NCBI RefSeq assembly: GCF_010119195.1
Contig: NZ_WRXL01000008.1
Coordinates: 1 to 64,000, forward strand
DNA from: Haloarcula salina
GTDB lineage: Archaea; Halobacteriota; Halobacteria; Halobacteriales; Haloarculaceae
Length of the DNA stretch: 64,000 nucleotides
Direction: 5' to 3'
In this document: positions 60,565 to 64,000 of the stretch, one piece after another
Numbering within the stretch: the first letter of the stretch is position 1
Layout: each line of letters begins with the position of its first letter
Made by a program: the position numbers and the translations under genes
The notes under the pieces: model-generated
What the model saw: only the letters and a program-made list of their open reading frames with translations
What the model was told of the DNA's origin: nothing
The model's database searches: none

Positions 60565-62035
60565 CGTGGACCTCGTCGAGTTCGGCCGCAGTCGGCGCGT
60601 TCACGACGGTGACTGTCCGGCCATCGACGGAGATCGATATCGCGTCGGCGTAGGGGCTGTCGTCCGCGATGACCCAGGTCCCGTCGGCGCGCTGGCTCCC
60701 GCCCCAGTGGACGACGACGCGCTCCCAGGCGCGGGCGAACTCGCTGGCGTCGGCCTCGCTGTCCCACCGCGTCTTCCAGACGTAGGCCGTCTCGCCGCCG
60801 TTCGCGTAGACGTGCATCCGGCCGCCGCGCCAGCCGTCGGTGGCGGGCAGGTCGTAGTTGTACGGGTCCTCGCTCCGGAGCGAGCCGTCGGACTCGTAGT
60901 TGATGACGTCGCCCGTGCGGACGACCGCCGAGTCGTTGTAGTCGTCGGCGAGCGTGTAGGCCATCGAGGCCGCGATGGCCGACGGGCCGACGACGGCGTA
61001 GTCGGGCCGGTCGCGGTCGGTCGAGGGGCGGACCCGCTCCCAGTCGGCGCTCGACCGGTCCGCGAGCGACACCGACGCCCGCTCCCACTCGGGGTAGCGG
61101 GCCGGGTAGGTCACCTCGACGGCGCTGTCGGGGTGGTCGCCGTAGGCGTCGTTCACCGCGTTCCACCCGCCGCGCTCACGGAGGTCGCTTACCAGGCCCG
61201 GGCCGTCGCTGTACGGGAAGTACAGCATGAAGCTGATACCGAAGTGGCGGTCGCCGCCGCCACCGCCGCCACTGGTCGGCGTCTCGATACACTCCCACGT
61301 CGCCGCGCAGCGCTCGGAGTATATCTGGCGCGTCGCCACGGCGTCGCCCTCGATAAGCCCGTTCCGACCCTGCACGCCGTCGCGCGTGTTCGCGTCGCTT
61401 CCCAGTCCGAACTGCTGGTCCTGGAGCGCGTGGACCAGTTCGTGAGCCAGCGTCCCGCGGCTGATCGTCGGCGTCTCGGAGTCGCTGACGACGACGATCT
61501 CGCCGCGTCGGCTGCTGTAATAGCCGAGGACGCTCTCGCCGCGGTTGCTGCTCTGGACGGCGATGGAATCGCGGTCCTCGCCGACGAAGAACAGCGCTTC
61601 GAACTTCGCGTTGTCGAACCGCCGCAGCGACTCGCCGGTATCGCCGCCGCCGGTGCTGTTGCGGTACTCGGCCCGCGAGACGACCGAGACGGGGACCGTC
61701 TCTTCGAACTCCAGGCCGCGGATCCGCTCGACGCGGGCCATCGTCCGGGCGACGACGGCCTCGCGCTCCGTCTCGTTCAGCCCGTCCTCGGTCGTCACAG
61801 CGAGCGACTCGTTGTACCAGTAGCCGTTCTCGTAGCCCAGTCGGTCCGCCGTCGGCGCGTCGGGGGCCGACCCGTTCACGGCGAGATCGACCGCGGGTTC
61901 GGTCGGCGTCGCGGCGGCGTCGGTCTGTCCGGCGTCGCCGCCGAGCGGCGTCTGCTCCGCCGGCGATCCGGGGGCCTGACAGCCTGCGAGCAGCAGCGCG
62001 ACACAGACGACGGCGAGGGCGAGGGGGCGGCGCAT
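60557..62035 (-). CDS. Hvo_1808-type surface lipoprotein, second paralogue
   Basis: A 492-residue paralogue of the preceding gene. The lipobox is LLAGC (Cys19), followed by a Thr/Ala-rich linker. The core GYWYNESLAVTTEDGLNETEREAVVARTMARVERIR is nearly identical to the neighbour. HELVH is at 198-202 and EGDA at 229-232. It is the upstream gene of the pair, and the order suggests a tandem duplication. Both are expected on the cell surface. Confidence 0.85.
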   Translation of the reverse strand: MRRPLALAVVCVALLLAGCQAPGSPAEQTPLGGDAGQTDAAATPTEPAVDLAVNGSAPDAPTADRLGYENGYWYNESLAVTTEDGLNETEREAVVARTMARVERIRGLEFEETVPVSVVSRAEYRNSTGGGDTGESLRRFDNAKFEALFFVGEDRDSIAVQSSNRGESVLGYYSSRRGEIVVVSDSETPTISRGTLAHELVHALQDQQFGLGSDANTRDGVQGRNGLIEGDAVATRQIYSERCAATWECIETPTSGGGGGGDRHFGISFMLYFPYSDGPGLVSDLRERGGWNAVNDAYGDHPDSAVEVTYPARYPEWERASVSLADRSSADWERVRPSTDRDRPDYAVVGPSAIAASMAYTLADDYNDSAVVRTGDVINYESDGSLRSEDPYNYDLPATDGWRGGRMHVYANGGETAYVWKTRWDSEADASEFARAWERVVVHWGGSQRADGTWVIADDSPYADAISISVDGRTVTVVNAPTAAELDEVHDA

Positions 62036-62111
62036 CTACCTGAACGTGGGCCAGCGCAGTGAAAAGTCACACGGGGTAACGTTGGTACTCCGTCGGCCCG
62101 AACGTCCGCGT

Positions 62112-62684
62112 ATGGAACTCGATCCGTCACAGACCGCGCTCGTCGTGGTGGACATGCAGAACGGCTTCTGTCACCCCGACGGGACCCTCTACGCGCCGGA
62201 CAGCGAAGCGGCCGTCGACCCCTGCGGCGACCTGGTCGACCGCGCCCGCGAGGCCGGGGCCAGCGTCGTCTTCACTCGCGACGTGCACCCGCCCGGGCAG
62301 TTCGAGGACGCCCACTACTACGACGAGTTCGAGCGCTGGGGCGAACATGTCGTCGAGGGCTCGTGGGAGGCCGAGCTGGTCGCGGACCTCGACCCGGCCG
62401 AGGAGGACCTGGTCGTGGTCAAGCACACCTACGACGCCTTCTACCAGACGGAACTGGAGGGCTGGCTCGACGCCCACGGCGTCGAGGACCTCGTCATCTG
62501 CGGCACGCTCGCCAACGTCTGCGTGCTCCACACCGCCTCCAGCGCCGGCCTGCGAGACTACCGCCCGGTTCTGGTCGAGGACGCCGTCGGCTTCATCGAG
62601 GAAGACCACCGCGAGTACGCGCTGGAGCACGCCGACTGGCTGTTCGGCGAAGTGACCGACCGCGCGGGCCTCGACTTCGCCTGA
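62112..62684 (+). CDS. nicotinamidase/isochorismatase-type hydrolase
   Basis: A 190-residue cysteine hydrolase. The catalytic triad is visible: Asp14 (VVDMQNGF), Lys104 (VVKHTYDAF) and Cys137 (GTLANVCVLHTA). ALVVVDMQNGF, FTRDVHPP and ICGTLANVCVLHTA are typical of nicotinamidases and isochorismatases. The nicotinate phosphoribosyltransferase gene about 4 kb away makes nicotinamidase (PncA) likely. The start at 62112 fits the conserved N-terminus. Confidence 0.88.
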   Translation: MELDPSQTALVVVDMQNGFCHPDGTLYAPDSEAAVDPCGDLVDRAREAGASVVFTRDVHPPGQFEDAHYYDEFERWGEHVVEGSWEAELVADLDPAEEDLVVVKHTYDAFYQTELEGWLDAHGVEDLVICGTLANVCVLHTASSAGLRDYRPVLVEDAVGFIEEDHREYALEHADWLFGEVTDRAGLDFA

Positions 62685-62702
62685 TGGCTGGCCGTCGCGA
62701 CG

Positions 62703-63554
62703 CTACCCGGGGTCTGCGCCGCCAACCCCCTCGATAGTCACCCGCACCGCGTCTCCCACGTCGAGGTCGATTTCCCGGCCGACCAGTTTGACGCCGGCCC
62801 GCTCTCGGTCGCAGAACAGCGCGATGCCGGTCACCGCCTCGCCGTTCGCGAGGACGGTCACGTCGTCCCACGCGACGGTGCGCCCGTCGGCCGTTCCGAC
62901 CCGCTTCCCCGCGAGCGCGGCGTGCTCACCCCCACGACCGCCGAGCAAACCGCCCCCGTCGTAGTGCGGGAAGCCGCCGTCGAGGACACTGGGATTTCCG
63001 CCTCCGACACCGTTCGCGACTCCGGCGAAGCGTTCGCCCGGCGCGGGATGTTCGGGCGCGTCGAGTCGCGCCCACGTCTCACCGGCCGCGACGACCGTCC
63101 CGCGTCCGTCCCACGGGACCGCCTCGACATCGGCGGCCACGTCGACGGGGAGCGATCCCGACGCCCGATAGGAGTTCGCGTCAGGGTCGCGAAACCCCAG
63201 GTGGACGTGGTTCGGGACCCACGGCGCGAAAAAGCCCGCCCGGACCAGGTCGCCGAGGTCGTCGCCCACCGCGACCGACTCGCCGGGTTCGACGCGCGGG
63301 TCGACGTGGAGTATCCGGGCGACGTGCTCGCCCGTGTCGACCAGGACGAGGTGGTCGTGCTCGGCGGCGTAGGCCTTCGGCGGCGCGCGGACCGTCTTCG
63401 TGTCGAGGACCTCGCCGGCGACCGGCGACGGCGCACACGCGCCCTCGGGATACAGGTCGATCGCGCACCCCTCGTCGTGGGCATCGAACGGGGAGTTGTA
63501 CAGCGAGAAGCGGTAGTACTGGGCGAGTACGTCCCGGGGGAGCGTCACGGCCAT
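62703..63554 (-). CDS. M23/LytM-like protein
   Basis: A 283-residue protein. HDEGCAIDLYP (His26 to Asp33) and NHVHLGFRDP (His116 and His118) are the three-motif pattern of M23 peptidases: a His, an Asp and the HxH pair. The part between has VAGEVLDTKTV and LVDTGEHVARILHVDP, as in M23 beta sheets. The remaining half of about 140 residues is unknown. No signal peptide is visible, so it is probably cytoplasmic; in an organism without murein, the substrate is unclear. Confidence 0.7.
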   Translation of the reverse strand: MAVTLPRDVLAQYYRFSLYNSPFDAHDEGCAIDLYPEGACAPSPVAGEVLDTKTVRAPPKAYAAEHDHLVLVDTGEHVARILHVDPRVEPGESVAVGDDLGDLVRAGFFAPWVPNHVHLGFRDPDANSYRASGSLPVDVAADVEAVPWDGRGTVVAAGETWARLDAPEHPAPGERFAGVANGVGGGNPSVLDGGFPHYDGGGLLGGRGGEHAALAGKRVGTADGRTVAWDDVTVLANGEAVTGIALFCDRERAGVKLVGREIDLDVGDAVRVTIEGVGGADPG

Positions 63555-63798
63555 CGCCGTCGGTTAGGTGCGCGCCAGCAAGTGGCTGTCGCCCGAGGGT
63601 TCAAGTCCGATGCCGGGGCCACCCGCGGACGATGCGCTGACTGTACACGCGACGGGGGCCGCGGGAGCGCGACACGTCCCGTCGCGAGGGTCGAGTGTCG
63701 CCTGTCCGCCATCGCTGCGCCAGCGGACTGCTCGGGCCGTCGGCTGTCTCCCCTACCCTGCCGCGGGCGTTTTGTCTCCGCGGACCCACTGTCGAGCT
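63555..63798. other. divergent region without a supported gene
   Basis: The 244 bases between divergent genes contain no clear TATA box. GGGTTCAAGTCC near 63597-63608 looks like a tRNA T-loop, but the flanking stem does not pair and no acceptor stem is present, so no tRNA is called. Confidence 0.4.
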
Positions 63799-64000
63799 AT
63801 GCGACTGCTCCGGGGTCGGGCCGCCGACCCAGACCGGGACTACCGGCGGACCCGGGAGATGACCGACCGCGTCGCGTCGGACCGCGAGGCGGCGCTCCGC
63901 GTCTGGCGGCCCCACCGGCAGGTGGCGTTCGGTCGCCGGGACGCCTCCAGCGACGGCTACGAGCGAGCGCAGGCCGCCGCTCGCGACCGGGGCTACGCGG
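63799..64000 (+). CDS. lipoate-protein ligase A-like gene, cut by the window end
   Basis: The first 67 residues begin MRLLRGRAADPDRDYRRTREM. The phrase VWRPHRQVAFGRRDASSDGYERAQAAA matches the N-terminal LplA/BirA-type domain (usual pattern W-x-P-x-x-V-x-x-G-R). The C-terminal part, with the lysine of the active site, lies outside the window. The product would attach lipoyl or a related group, or act as octanoyl transferase. Confidence 0.7.
   Translation, partial: MRLLRGRAADPDRDYRRTREMTDRVASDREAALRVWRPHRQVAFGRRDASSDGYERAQAAARDRGYA

Noticed and set aside
63597-63608. GGGTTCAAGTCC as part of a tRNA
   Set aside because: The bases on both sides of the loop do not form a T-stem and no acceptor stem is found within 90 bases.

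Overview
The window comes from a halophilic archaeon (class Halobacteria). The DNA is GC-rich, the proteins are strongly acidic, many genes start directly behind a TATA-like box about 25-30 bases upstream (leaderless transcripts), lipoproteins carry twin-arginine or lipobox signals, and several genes belong to families I know only from haloarchaea (an RdfA-like protein, an archaea-specific SMC-like ATPase, HVO_0416- and HVO_0476-type zinc proteins, Hvo_1808-type surface proteins). Gene density is high. No rRNA, tRNA, insertion sequence or CRISPR array could be supported.

Layout. 0-5.2 kb: a membrane protein, an ABC-2 exporter pair and an S-layer-like repeat protein. 5.3-19.3 kb: a nitrogen/nickel locus with a urea ABC importer (urtABCDE, minus strand), the nickel regulator nikR (minus), a nickel-type ECF importer cbiMNQO and a complete urease operon ureBCAGDEF (plus). 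Urea uptake, metal uptake, the enzyme and its maturation factors are therefore all together, with a plausible NikR operator between nikR and cbiM. 19.4-25.9 kb: two universal stress proteins, a CoaD-like adenylyltransferase, a VOC dioxygenase, a lipoprotein, a Na/phosphate-type transporter and small proteins. 25.9-26.7 kb: a gene-poor, AT-richer stretch with one likely 39-codon gene. 26.7-33.4 kb: ATP-type PEP carboxykinase, a second ABC exporter, a quinol-type nitric oxide reductase and a small zinc-ribbon protein.

33.6-39.6 kb: a PadR regulator divergent from a winged-helix/DUF7521 pair, a UvrD-type helicase, an archaeal RNA ligase divergent from its PIN-like partner, and a phosphoesterase. 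39.6-47.8 kb: type II GAPDH, an M29 aminopeptidase, a zinc-finger protein with two tandem isoaspartyl methyltransferases, a HerA-like ATPase, DUF302 and a two-gene fluoride channel. 48.1-50.8 kb: an SMC-like ATPase with a CxxC hook followed by the RdfA-like protein, a probable cell-shape module. 50.9-64 kb: a class V aminotransferase, a NUDIX/eIF2B-like fusion, an MBL-fold protein, a site-2 protease with CBS domains, a ZIP transporter, nicotinate phosphoribosyltransferase and a nicotinamidase-like hydrolase (NAD salvage), two tandem HELVH surface lipoproteins, an M23-like protein and the start of a lipoate ligase-like gene cut by the window edge.

Function calls rest on recognised motifs and neighbourhood; no database search was run. 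Starts were moved downstream of the longest open frame wherever a conserved N-terminus, an ATGA-type overlap or a TATA spacing decided it.
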